A stretch of 64,000 bases of DNA, taken from assembly GCA_025808875.1 (NCBI GenBank), contig CP075528.1, positions 992,001 through 1,056,000 of the forward strand, written 5' to 3'. Made by a program: the position numbers and the translations under genes. Source of the stretch: Enhydrobacter sp. GTDB taxonomy: Bacteria > Pseudomonadota > Alphaproteobacteria > Reyranellales > Reyranellaceae. Below are positions 16,387 to 23,984 of the stretch, in pieces. The stretch's first letter is position 1. Every line of letters starts with the position of its first letter. The notes under the pieces were generated by a model, which had not been told where the DNA came from, searched no databases, and saw only the letters and a program-made list of their open reading frames with translations.

Positions 16387-17364
16387 GTGACGATCATCTT
16401 CGGGCGACGGACGGCGCTGGCCTCCACGTTTGCAGTCGCATTGTCACGCGCGGCGCACGCCGACGACTGGCCGAGCAGGCCGGTCAAGTGGATCGTGCCG
16501 TATCCGGCCGGCGGCGGTTCCGACACGTTCGCCCGCCCGATCGCGGCCCGTCTCGCCGAGCGCTTCGGCCGGCCGATGCCGATCGACAACCGGAGCGGCG
16601 CCGGCGGCACGATCGGCACGGTCGTCGCCGCCCGATCGCCGGCCGACGGCTACACCTTGCTGCTCGCCGACACCGGGCTGGTGTACGCACCGGTCGTCTA
16701 TCCGAGCGCCGACTACGACTTCGTGCGCGACTTCGCGCCGATCAGCGCGCTGGCCCGCGCGCCCTACGTGCTGGCGATCAATGCGAAACGACTGGACGTG
16801 CCGACGCTCGAGGCGTTCCTCGAGGCGGCGAGGAAGGCGCCGGGCGGCATCGACATGGGCTCGACCGGGCTCGGCAGCATCACCCATCTCGCCATCACCC
16901 TGCTCGAGAAGCGCGCCGGCGTCCGGCTGAACCACGTGCCCTATCGCGGCGGCGCGCCGATGCTGCAGGACCTGCTGTCGGGCCAGATCGGCGCCGCCTT
17001 CGTCCTCGCCAGCACGGTGGCGGGCCATATCGAGGCCGGACGCCTGCGCGGCCTCGCCATAGCCAACCGCCGCCGCGAGCCCATGCTGCCCGACGTGCCG
17101 ACGACGGCGGAAGCGGGCCTGCCAGATTTCCGCGTCACCATCTGGTTCGGGGTGTTCGCGCCGCGCCAGACGCCGGCGGCGATTCTCGACCGCTTGCACG
17201 AGGGCGTGCAAGCCGCGCTGGTCGATCCCGAGATCCAGCGCCTGTGGCGCGAACAGGCGGCGAGGGTCGAGCCCGAGCCGCGCGCCGCCTTCGTCGACTT
17301 CGTGCAGCGTGAGAGCCGGCGCTGGACCGAGATGGCCCGTGCCGCCAACGTGAAGCTGGAATAG
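16387..17364 (+). CDS. Tripartite tricarboxylate transporter-type binding protein (Bug/TctC family)
   Basis: A ~325-aa periplasmic solute-binding protein of the Bug family. It has a signal peptide (GRRTALASTFAVALSRAAHA), then WPSRPVKWIVPYPAGGGSDTFARP, the family's N-terminal block, and later GGAPMLQDLLSGQIGAAF. The GTG at 16387 has a GGAGG site 5 bases upstream and is preferred; an ATG at 16375 would add four residues. No TctA/TctB membrane genes are nearby, as is usual for the expanded Bug paralogs. The ligand is probably a small carboxylate or similar, not determinable here. It converges on the SDR gene with a 3-bp gap. Confidence 0.85.
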   Translation: MTIIFGRRTALASTFAVALSRAAHADDWPSRPVKWIVPYPAGGGSDTFARPIAARLAERFGRPMPIDNRSGAGGTIGTVVAARSPADGYTLLLADTGLVYAPVVYPSADYDFVRDFAPISALARAPYVLAINAKRLDVPTLEAFLEAARKAPGGIDMGSTGLGSITHLAITLLEKRAGVRLNHVPYRGGAPMLQDLLSGQIGAAFVLASTVAGHIEAGRLRGLAIANRRREPMLPDVPTTAEAGLPDFRVTIWFGVFAPRQTPAAILDRLHEGVQAALVDPEIQRLWREQAARVEPEPRAAFVDFVQRESRRWTEMARAANVKLE

Positions 17365-17367
17365 CCG

Positions 17368-18114
17368 TCAGGTCGCGCCACCGCCGTTCACCTGGATCAT
17401 CTGGCCGTTGATGTAGCCGCCCGAGTCGGAGACCAGCAGCCGCGCCGCGGCGGCGACCTCGACCGGCGTGCCCATGCGGCCGAGCGGCACCCGCGCCAGC
17501 GCCTCGGCGCGCGATTGCACCGAGGCGTTGTGCTCCTGCGCGTCGGGCGCGATCGGGCCGGGCGAGATGATGTTGGTGGTGACGCCGCGCGGGCCGAACT
17601 CCATGGCGAGCGCCTTGGTCAGGCCCCAGGCGCCGTGCTTGGCGACCGAGACAGGCACGCGGCCGGCATGGCCGTGGATGGCGTTCATGCCGGCGAAGTT
17701 GACGATGCGACCCCAACCCTTCTTCACCATGCCGGGCAGGCAGGCACGGCTCAGCCACACCGCGGCGTCGAGATCGACCGCGAGCACGCGCCGCCATTCG
17801 GCCTCGCTCGTGTCGAGGAACGGCTTGTTCGGTCGCAACGCGGCGTTGTTCAGGAGCGCATCCACGGCGCCGAAGCGGGCGATCGCCTCGTCGGCGATGC
17901 GCCGACACTCCTCCGGCTCGCCGACATCGCCCATGACGACGATCGCCTGCACGCCGAACTTCTCCGCCTCGCGGGCGACGGCCTCGCAGGCGGCCCGGTC
18001 GCTCGAGCCGTTGATGGCGACGTCGAAGCCGTCCTCGGCGAGGCCGAGCGCGCAGGCGCGGCCGATGTTCTTGCCGGCGCCGGTGACCAGAGCCACTCGT
18101 CTTGTCGTCGTCAT
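17368..18114 (-). CDS. Short-chain dehydrogenase/reductase-fold protein lacking the catalytic Tyr
   Basis: A 248-aa Rossmann-fold SDR. The cofactor motif TGAGKNIG (residues 11-18), the LLNNAAL segment (88-93) and the C-terminal GYINGQMIQVNGG are all present. The active site departs from the rule. The YxxxK motif reads V155-SVA-K159, so Tyr is replaced by Val, and the usual catalytic Ser near residue 141-142 is Ala/Gly (VNFAGMN). The protein may bind NAD(P) without ordinary dehydrogenase chemistry, or use other residues; related Tyr-less SDRs exist. It lies between two Bug genes on the opposite strand. Substrate unknown. Confidence 0.82.
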   Translation of the reverse strand: MTTTRRVALVTGAGKNIGRACALGLAEDGFDVAINGSSDRAACEAVAREAEKFGVQAIVVMGDVGEPEECRRIADEAIARFGAVDALLNNAALRPNKPFLDTSEAEWRRVLAVDLDAAVWLSRACLPGMVKKGWGRIVNFAGMNAIHGHAGRVPVSVAKHGAWGLTKALAMEFGPRGVTTNIISPGPIAPDAQEHNASVQSRAEALARVPLGRMGTPVEVAAAARLLVSDSGGYINGQMIQVNGGGAT

Positions 18115-18184
18115 CCCGGTCGTCTCCTCTCGCGAAAGGGCGCGAGATTAGCGCCCTCGCCACGCATCAGATAGGGTGGGCAAC

Positions 18185-19159
18185 ATGCTCCATCCCCCGC
18201 GTCGCGCGATCCTCGGCGGCTTCCTGACGACCGTCGCCGCCACGCGCCTGTCGGCTGCAGAATGGCCCGAACGCCCCGTCGTCTGGGTCCTGCCGTTTCC
18301 CCCGGGCGGACCGACCGACGCATTCGCCCGACCGCTCGGCGCGCAGCTCGCCAGCCAACTCGGCCGGCCGATGATCATGGACAGCCGCAGCGGGGCGGGC
18401 GGCACGCTTGCCGCGGCGGCGGTCGCGCGGGCGGCGCCGGACGGCTACACGCTGCTCGTCGGATACACCGGCCATACCTATGCGCCCGCGATCTACCCCA
18501 AGGCCGGCTTCGACTTTGCCCGCGACTTCGAACCGGTCAGCGCCTTCGGCCGCGTCGCCCAGGTGCTGGTCGCCAATCCGGCGCGTTTCGACGGGGCGAC
18601 GCTGGCCACGTTCCTCGAGCGGGCGCGCGCCAGGCCGGGCGCGATCGACATCGCCTCGGCCGGCCTGGGGACGGTGCCGCATCTCGCCGTCGAGCTCCTG
18701 CAGGCGCGCGCCGGCATCAAGCTCAGCCATGTGCCGTATCGCGGCAGCGCGCCGGCCATGCAGGATCTCCTGGCCGGCACCGTCGACGCGCTGTTCGCGC
18801 CGATCAGCGGAGTCGTGAGCCAGGTGAGGGCGGGCAGGTTGCGGGCGCTGGCGATCGCCGCTCGACGGCGCGATCCGCAGCTGCCCGATACGCCGACCTT
18901 TCACGAATCGGGTTTGGCCGACTTCCGCGTCAGCTCGTGGTACGGCCTCTTCGCGCCGAAGCGCACGCCGGCACCGGTGCTCGACCGTCTGCACGGTGCG
19001 CTGCAGACGGCCCTCGCACGCGACGATATCAGGCAGATGTGGGCGGCCCAGGGCGCGCGCGTCGAGCTGGAAAGCCGGGTCGATTTCGCGCGCTTCATCG
19101 GGCTGGAAGTCGAGCGCTGGAACCGCATCGCCCGCGCCGCCAACGTCCAGCTCGAATAG
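18185..19159 (+). CDS. Tripartite tricarboxylate transporter-type binding protein (Bug/TctC family)
   Basis: A 324-aa Bug-family periplasmic binding protein, paralogous to the one at 16.4 kb. The signal peptide MLHPPRRAILGGFLTTVAATRLSAAE precedes WPERPVVWVLPFPPGGPTDAFARP, and the SHVPYRGSAPAMQDLLAGTVDALF block follows. ATG at 18185 has GGGTGGG upstream; an in-frame GTG at 18176 would add three residues. It diverges from the SDR across ~70 bp and converges on the CoA-transferase. As with the other copy, no TctAB partner is nearby, so it either shares a distant permease or acts in sensing. Confidence 0.85.
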   Translation: MLHPPRRAILGGFLTTVAATRLSAAEWPERPVVWVLPFPPGGPTDAFARPLGAQLASQLGRPMIMDSRSGAGGTLAAAAVARAAPDGYTLLVGYTGHTYAPAIYPKAGFDFARDFEPVSAFGRVAQVLVANPARFDGATLATFLERARARPGAIDIASAGLGTVPHLAVELLQARAGIKLSHVPYRGSAPAMQDLLAGTVDALFAPISGVVSQVRAGRLRALAIAARRRDPQLPDTPTFHESGLADFRVSSWYGLFAPKRTPAPVLDRLHGALQTALARDDIRQMWAAQGARVELESRVDFARFIGLEVERWNRIARAANVQLE

Positions 19160-19176
19160 TCAGGCGACGCCGCGCC

Positions 19177-20382
19177 TCATACGACGCCCGACTGGCGCAA
19201 CGCCCTGATCTTCTTCGCCGACAGGCCGAGCCCCTTCAGCACCTTGTCGGTGTGCTGGCCGAGTTCGGGCGTCGGCTTGAGCTTCCTGGGCTGCGGCGCG
19301 GCCGACAGGTTGATCGGCTGGCCAACCACCTTGATGGCGCCGAGCCTGGGATGCTCGATCGGGCGGGCGATGCCGAGATGGCGGACCTGCGGCTCGGCGA
19401 AGGTCTTGTCGATGGTGTTGATCGGGCCGCACGGCACGCCCGCCTTGTTGAGCGCCGCGATCCAGTGCGCCGACGAGTTCGTCTTCGTGACCTCGCCGAT
19501 GCGCTCGTTCAGCGCCTTGCGGTTCTGCGAGCGCAGCGCGGGCGTCGCATGCTCGGGATGGTCGATCAGCGCCTGCGCGCCCAGCGCCAGCGCCGCGCGC
19601 TTCCACATCTTGTCGCCGGCGGCGGCGATGTTGATGTAGCCGTCGCCGGTCGGGAACACGCCGGTCGGGATCGAGGTCGGATGGTCGTTGCCGGCCTGCC
19701 CCGCGACCTCGCCCTTCATCAGCCAGCGCGAGGCCTGGAAGTCGAGCATGAAGATCTGCGCCTCGATCAGCGAGGTATGCACCCACTGGCCCTTGCCGGT
19801 GCGCTCCCGATGATAGAGCGCCAGGATGATCGCCTGGGCGAGCAGCAGGCCCGAGGTGAGGTCGGCGATCGGGATGCCGACCCGCATCGGCCCGCGGCCG
19901 GGCTCGCCGGTGATCGACATCAGTCCACCCATGCCCTGGGCGATCTGGTCGACGCCGGGGCGCGCCGCGTCGGGCCCGCTCTGGCCGAAGCCCGCGATCG
20001 AGCCGTAGACGATCCGGGGGTTCACCTTCCTGACCGACTTGTAGTCGACCTTGAGGCGGTACTTCACGTCCGAGCGGTAGTTCTCCACGATGACGTCGGC
20101 CTTCTTCGCGAGCTTCATGAAGATCGCGTGGCCTTCCTTGCTCTTGAGGTTGAGCGTCATCGCCTGCTTGTTGCGGTGCAGGTTCTGGAAGTCGAAGCCA
20201 TGGCGCGCGCCGCCCATCGAGTCCGCCTTGGCGCCGGAATCCGCGGGCGCCGGCGGCGGCTCGATCTTGATGACCTGCGCCCCCCAGTCGGCGAGCTGGC
20301 GCACCGCCGTCGGACCGGCGCGGTGTGCCGTGAGATCGAGCACCTTGATGTGCGAAAGCGGCAGCTTGGCCATGGCGGTCAC
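19177..20382 (-). CDS. CaiB/BaiF (class III) CoA-transferase
   Basis: A 401-aa class III CoA-transferase moving CoA between carboxylic acids. It has the N-terminal HIKVLDLTAHRAGPTAVRQLADWGAQVIKIEPP, the NKQAMTLNLKSKEG region and RPGVDQIAQGMGGLMSITG, which carries the catalytic Asp. The GTG at 20382 overlaps the crotonase stop (GTGA); an ATG three codons later is the alternative. The pair crotonase plus CoA-transferase is a typical acid-activation/beta-oxidation unit, here for an unknown acid. Confidence 0.88.
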   Translation of the reverse strand: MTAMAKLPLSHIKVLDLTAHRAGPTAVRQLADWGAQVIKIEPPPAPADSGAKADSMGGARHGFDFQNLHRNKQAMTLNLKSKEGHAIFMKLAKKADVIVENYRSDVKYRLKVDYKSVRKVNPRIVYGSIAGFGQSGPDAARPGVDQIAQGMGGLMSITGEPGRGPMRVGIPIADLTSGLLLAQAIILALYHRERTGKGQWVHTSLIEAQIFMLDFQASRWLMKGEVAGQAGNDHPTSIPTGVFPTGDGYINIAAAGDKMWKRAALALGAQALIDHPEHATPALRSQNRKALNERIGEVTKTNSSAHWIAALNKAGVPCGPINTIDKTFAEPQVRHLGIARPIEHPRLGAIKVVGQPINLSAAPQPRKLKPTPELGQHTDKVLKGLGLSAKKIRALRQSGVV

Positions 20383-21167
20383 CGTCCCTTGAACGCCGGC
20401 TTGCGCTTCTCCATGAAGGCGCGGCGTCCTTCCTTGTAGTCGTCGCTGTCGAAGCAGGCCTTGACCATGGCCTCGAGCCTGGCGTGGTCCTGCCGCGATT
20501 CGGGCTTGGCGATCTCGCGCGCCGCGGCCTTGGCGAGCGCGATGGTGAGCGGCGCGTTCTGGGCGATGGCGTCGGTCGTCTGGACGACCAGCGCGTCGAG
20601 CTCGCCGTCAGCCGCCACGCCGTTCACCAGCCCCATCTCGTAGGCCTCCTTCGAGGAGTACTGCCGGGCGGTGAACAGGAACTCCATGGCCCGCGGCAGG
20701 CCGACGATGCGCGACAGCCGCTCGATGCGCAGGAAGCCGTAGCCCAGCCCGAGCCTGGCGGCCGGCACGCCGAAGCGCGCGCCCTCGTTGCAGAAGCGCA
20801 TGTCGCAGCAGGCCGCGAGGTTCATGCCGCCGCCGATGCAGTAGCCGGTGATCCGCGCGATGGTCGGCTTGGGGAAATCGTAGAGCGCTTCGTAGCCGCG
20901 CCTGGAAATCTCGTCGTAGCGCTCCTGCGCCTCGGCGTTGGCGCGCTCGCTCTCGAACTTCGAGATGTCGGCGCCCGAGACGAAGGCCTTGCCGCCGGCA
21001 CCGCTGACCACGACGCACCTGATGCCGGCATCCCTGGCGAAATCCTCGAGGATGCCGACGAAGCCGTCCCACATGTCGAGCGACACCGCGTTGAGCTTGG
21101 CCGGGTTGTTGAACACGACGTGGCCGACCGCGCCCTCGCGCCGGCCGAAGATCTTCTGTTCCTGCAT
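20379..21167 (-). CDS. Enoyl-CoA hydratase/isomerase (crotonase) family protein
   Basis: A 262-aa crotonase. Oxyanion-hole blocks are GGKAFVSGADISKF and ITGYCIGGGMNLAACCD, the latter holding the second backbone NH. The start MQEQKIFGRREGAVGHVVF at 21167 has GAGGAG upstream; the open frame further upstream belongs to other genes. TATATT (~21196) is a plausible -10 on this strand. It is the first gene of a two-gene transcript with the CoA-transferase. Whether it hydrates, isomerises or cleaves its CoA ester cannot be told. Confidence 0.88.
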   Translation of the reverse strand: MQEQKIFGRREGAVGHVVFNNPAKLNAVSLDMWDGFVGILEDFARDAGIRCVVVSGAGGKAFVSGADISKFESERANAEAQERYDEISRRGYEALYDFPKPTIARITGYCIGGGMNLAACCDMRFCNEGARFGVPAARLGLGYGFLRIERLSRIVGLPRAMEFLFTARQYSSKEAYEMGLVNGVAADGELDALVVQTTDAIAQNAPLTIALAKAAAREIAKPESRQDHARLEAMVKACFDSDDYKEGRRAFMEKRKPAFKGR

Positions 21168-21262
21168 ATTGCCGCTCCTCTGACGGGCGGCGAATATAGC
21201 CTGCCGCCCGCCGTTTGAATAAGGTGCCGGCGGGAGGAAGGCGTGGCCACGGTCGGGCTCGG

Positions 21263-21280
21263 GGCGCCGTTTGCGGCGCC
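21263..21280 (-). terminator. Hairpin after the NMT1/THI5-like gene
   Basis: GGCGCCG-TTTG-CGGCGCC forms a perfect 7-bp stem, 16 bases past the stop of the minus-strand gene ending at 21296. A second copy of GGCGCCG lies just beside it at ~21290. There is no clear U-tract, so it is a modest terminator call. Confidence 0.45.
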
Positions 21281-21295
21281 TTCGCCGGACGGCGC

Positions 21296-22255
21296 CTACT
21301 CGAAGTTGGCGATTTCCTCGACGGTGATGGGCTTGGCCAGCAGGTCGAGCGAGCCCAGCAGCTTGAGCGTCTTGTCCCAGCCGTCGCGGGTCTGCACGCC
21401 GATCGGCGGATGGCCGAGTTGCTGGGCCACCGTCACCATGCCGCGCACGACGTAATTGGGGGCGAGCCGCGGGAACATGCGGGAGAAGTGCAGCGAGGCG
21501 TCGGACGGGCGGTCCTTGACGATCGAGTAGCCCTCCTGCACCGCGTCGACGATCTTGAGCGCGATCTCGCGCTTCCTGGGATCCTTGAACGCCTCCTCGT
21601 TGACGATCAGGTTCAGGCTGTAGGTGCGCACGCCGAAGTCGGAGAGGCGCAGCACCAGCAGGCGGCGACCTTCCGACAGCAGCTCGGCCGGAGTCATCTC
21701 CTCGTAGTCGACCAGCGCGTCGACCTTCTTTTCGAGAAGATCGAACGGATCCCACTTCACCTCGACCCGCTTGACCTGGCCGAGGTCGAGCCGGTTGATG
21801 GCGAACATGGCGCGCACCTCGTCGTTGGTGATGCTGCCCGGCACCACGCCCAGCGTCTTGCCGTAGAGGTCGCGCGGATGGGCGATGCGATCCTCGGCGC
21901 GGCTGAAGATCGCGCTCGGCGTCTCGCGGTAGTAGACGGCGAGGCTCTTGATCGGCAGGCCCCGGGCGCGCCCCATCGCCGTCGCCATGCCGCTCGACGA
22001 GCCGATCCAGAACGGATCGCCCTTGCCGATCGCCTCGGCCGACATCAGCGCGCCCTGCACCTCCTTGAAGGTGACGTCGAGGCCGCGCCGCTCGAAGGCG
22101 CCGAGCTGGCGCGCGAGGAAGAAGCCGGCGAAGGTCGGCAGCGGTTTCCAGTCGAGCAGTATCTCGACCTTGTCCGGCGCCTGGGCCATTGTGGCGCCGG
22201 GCGAGAATGCCACCAGGAAGACAGCGAGCAGCCGCGTGAAACCGAGACGGGTCAT
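21296..22255 (-). CDS. NMT1/THI5-like ABC transporter substrate-binding protein
   Basis: A 319-aa exported binding protein of the NMT1/THI5 (NitT/TauT/pyrimidine-precursor) family. The signal MTRLGFTRLLAVFLVAFSPGATMAQ is followed by the block DWKPLPTFAGFFLARQLGAFERRGLDV and GVVPGSITNDEVRAMF. ATG at 22255 is chosen over upstream frames because it opens a proper signal peptide. No cognate permease/ATPase gene is adjacent. It may bind a pyrimidine precursor, an alkanesulfonate or a similar small molecule; the residues alone do not decide. Its start overlaps the proposed start of the divergent Sel1 gene by 20 bases. Confidence 0.83.
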   Translation of the reverse strand: MTRLGFTRLLAVFLVAFSPGATMAQAPDKVEILLDWKPLPTFAGFFLARQLGAFERRGLDVTFKEVQGALMSAEAIGKGDPFWIGSSSGMATAMGRARGLPIKSLAVYYRETPSAIFSRAEDRIAHPRDLYGKTLGVVPGSITNDEVRAMFAINRLDLGQVKRVEVKWDPFDLLEKKVDALVDYEEMTPAELLSEGRRLLVLRLSDFGVRTYSLNLIVNEEAFKDPRKREIALKIVDAVQEGYSIVKDRPSDASLHFSRMFPRLAPNYVVRGMVTVAQQLGHPPIGVQTRDGWDKTLKLLGSLDLLAKPITVEEIANFE

Positions 22256-22766
22256 TGGCGCGATCATAGCGGCAGTCGTGATGAATTGCGCGACGATCGT
22301 GTGCACGGCTTACGCACAAACCCTCGAGGCCGACATGCGGCGCGCCGCCGGGGCCTACGAGCGCAAGGATTTCGACACCGCGGTCGAGATCTGGCGGCGC
22401 TGGGCCGCCGCCGGCAACGCCGAGGCGCAGACCCTGCTGGGCGCGATGTACTGGAGCGGCGAGGGCGTGCCGAGAAACCACACCGAGGCTGCGAGATTGT
22501 ACCTGAGCGCCGCCGAGCAGGGCTATGCACGGGCGCAGAACAACATCGGCTTCATGCTGGGCTTCGGCGAGGGCATCCCGCCGCGCGACGACGTGCAGGC
22601 CTACAAGTGGCTGAGCCTCGCCATCGCGCGTTACACCTCGAAGAACGCCGACCGTCTCGACCAGGCGATCCGCGACCGCGCCGCGCTGCGCGCCCGCATG
22701 AGCGCGGCCCAGCTCGCCGAGGCCGAGCGCCTGATCCGCGAGTGGCGGCCGAAGCCGGAGAAGTAG
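22236..22766 (+). CDS. Exported Sel1-repeat (TPR-like) protein
   Basis: A 176-aa protein with Sel1-like repeats: AEAQTLLGAMYWSGEGVPRNHTEAARLYLSAAEQGYARAQNNIGFMLGFGEGIPPRDDVQAYKWLSLA. These helical pairs bind other proteins. GTG at 22236 is chosen because it yields a full signal peptide (MKPRRVIGAIIAAVVMNCATIV, cleaved near AYAQ); ATG at 22281 would leave a stump of one. It probably sits in the periplasm. With the GTG start it overlaps the divergent binding-protein start by 20 bases, so their promoters must lie inside each other's 5' ends. No function beyond scaffolding can be assigned. Confidence 0.78.
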   Translation: MKPRRVIGAIIAAVVMNCATIVCTAYAQTLEADMRRAAGAYERKDFDTAVEIWRRWAAAGNAEAQTLLGAMYWSGEGVPRNHTEAARLYLSAAEQGYARAQNNIGFMLGFGEGIPPRDDVQAYKWLSLAIARYTSKNADRLDQAIRDRAALRARMSAAQLAEAERLIREWRPKPEK

Positions 22767-22817
22767 TCACCTCCTTGTCACACCGCGCGGCGCGCGCGGG
22801 GTCCTAGACATCGTCGG

Positions 22818-23939
22818 ATGAACATGGCGCCGTGGGCCGTCGTGGCGGCCGCGCTCTGCATCGCCGCGTCGCCCGCCGCGGCCGTCACGCCGCTCCGCGC
22901 CGAGGCCGCGCTCGAGCGCGTGCTCGGCGCCGATCCCGCGACGGCGCGCGAGCACCTGCCCTTCACGCGCCGCTCCAACGCCTCGGGCCGGATCGCCGGC
23001 TCGCTCGCCGAGTCGATGGCCGCGGCGGGCGTGCCGCGCGCCGCCCTGGTCGAGCCGCTGCGCGCGCTCACCGCGACGCTCGACGTCGCGCGCGACACCG
23101 CGGACGGCGACCGCTTCTGGGTGCGCCACGAGCGCGCCTTCACGCTCGACGGACAGCCGACCGGCATCGGCCGCGTGCTCTGGCTCGAGGTGGCGAGCGC
23201 GCGCAAGGGCCGGGTGGCGATCCATCGCTTCCGCGCCTCGGGCGCGGCGCGCGAGGCGTTCTGGCTGGCCTCGGGCGAGGGCACCGAGGCGACCGCCATC
23301 CGCCTGCCGCTCGACACGATCAGCGTCTCGTCGGGCTTCGGCATGCGCGCCGATCCCTTCGACCAGCCATCGGGCAGCGCGCTCGCCATGGGGCCGGCGC
23401 CACGGCCCGCCGCCTCGCCGGCGCCAGGCAACGTCAACATGGCGACGCCGCTCGGCATCTCGCTCGGCCTGTCGCCGGGCGGCGCCACGACGCGCCCGAC
23501 GACACGCTCGGTGCTGCGGCGCGGCGCGCTCAGCCTGCATGCCGGCGTCGACTTCGTCGCCGATCCCGGCACGCCGGTCCATGCCGCGGCCGACGGCGTG
23601 GTGCTGGGCGCGCACTACAAGGGCGCCTACGGCAACTGGATCGAGATCGTGCACGGCGCGGGGCTGGCGACGGTCTACGGCCACCTCTCGGCCTACGCGC
23701 CCGGCACGGTGGCGGGTGCCGCGGTCGAGCGCGGCCAGGTCATCGGCTATGTCGGCAACACCGGCCGCTCGACCGGCGCGCACCTGCATTTCGAGCTGGT
23801 GGTCGACGGCCGGCCGGTCGATCCGATGAAGCACGGCGGGCTCGGGCGCACCCGCCTCTCCGGCGCCGACCTCGCGCGCTTCGAGAAGGCGGTCGAGGCC
23901 GACCTCGCGGAAGCGGCGCGCGAGGGGAAGCCGAGGTGA
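22818..23939 (+). CDS. M23 family metallopeptidase (LytM-type, exported)
   Basis: A 373-aa periplasmic endopeptidase-like protein. A signal peptide (MNMAPWAVVAAALCIAASPAAA) is followed by an N-terminal domain, a Pro/Ala/Gly linker near residues 195-235, and the M23 domain. Zinc ligands are seen in LHAGVDF (HxxxD) and HLHFELVVDG (HxH), and the DPGTPVHAAADGVV and GYGHLSAYAPG-like blocks fit. All catalytic ligands are there, so it may cut peptidoglycan cross-links. An in-frame ATG two codons in is also possible. It stands 51 bp after the Sel1 gene. Confidence 0.87.
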   Translation: MNMAPWAVVAAALCIAASPAAAVTPLRAEAALERVLGADPATAREHLPFTRRSNASGRIAGSLAESMAAAGVPRAALVEPLRALTATLDVARDTADGDRFWVRHERAFTLDGQPTGIGRVLWLEVASARKGRVAIHRFRASGAAREAFWLASGEGTEATAIRLPLDTISVSSGFGMRADPFDQPSGSALAMGPAPRPAASPAPGNVNMATPLGISLGLSPGGATTRPTTRSVLRRGALSLHAGVDFVADPGTPVHAAADGVVLGAHYKGAYGNWIEIVHGAGLATVYGHLSAYAPGTVAGAAVERGQVIGYVGNTGRSTGAHLHFELVVDGRPVDPMKHGGLGRTRLSGADLARFEKAVEADLAEAAREGKPR

Positions 23940-23956
23940 CGTGGTGCGGAGTGCAG

Positions 23957-23983
23957 TCGCGGAAATCGCGGAAATCGCGGAAA
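23957..23983. repeat. Three tandem copies of a 9-bp unit
   Basis: TCGCGGAAA is repeated three times head to tail (23957-23965, 23966-23974, 23975-23983) in the 45-bp gap between two convergent genes. The last copy can also pair with CCGCGA at 23988-23993 to give a 6-bp hairpin, so the block may serve as a terminator. Confidence 0.8.
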
Positions 23984-23984
23984 T

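Noticed and set aside
23957..23983. CRISPR-like array
   Set aside because: Only three 9-bp units with no spacers; no array of 20- to 40-bp repeats and no cas gene anywhere in the window.
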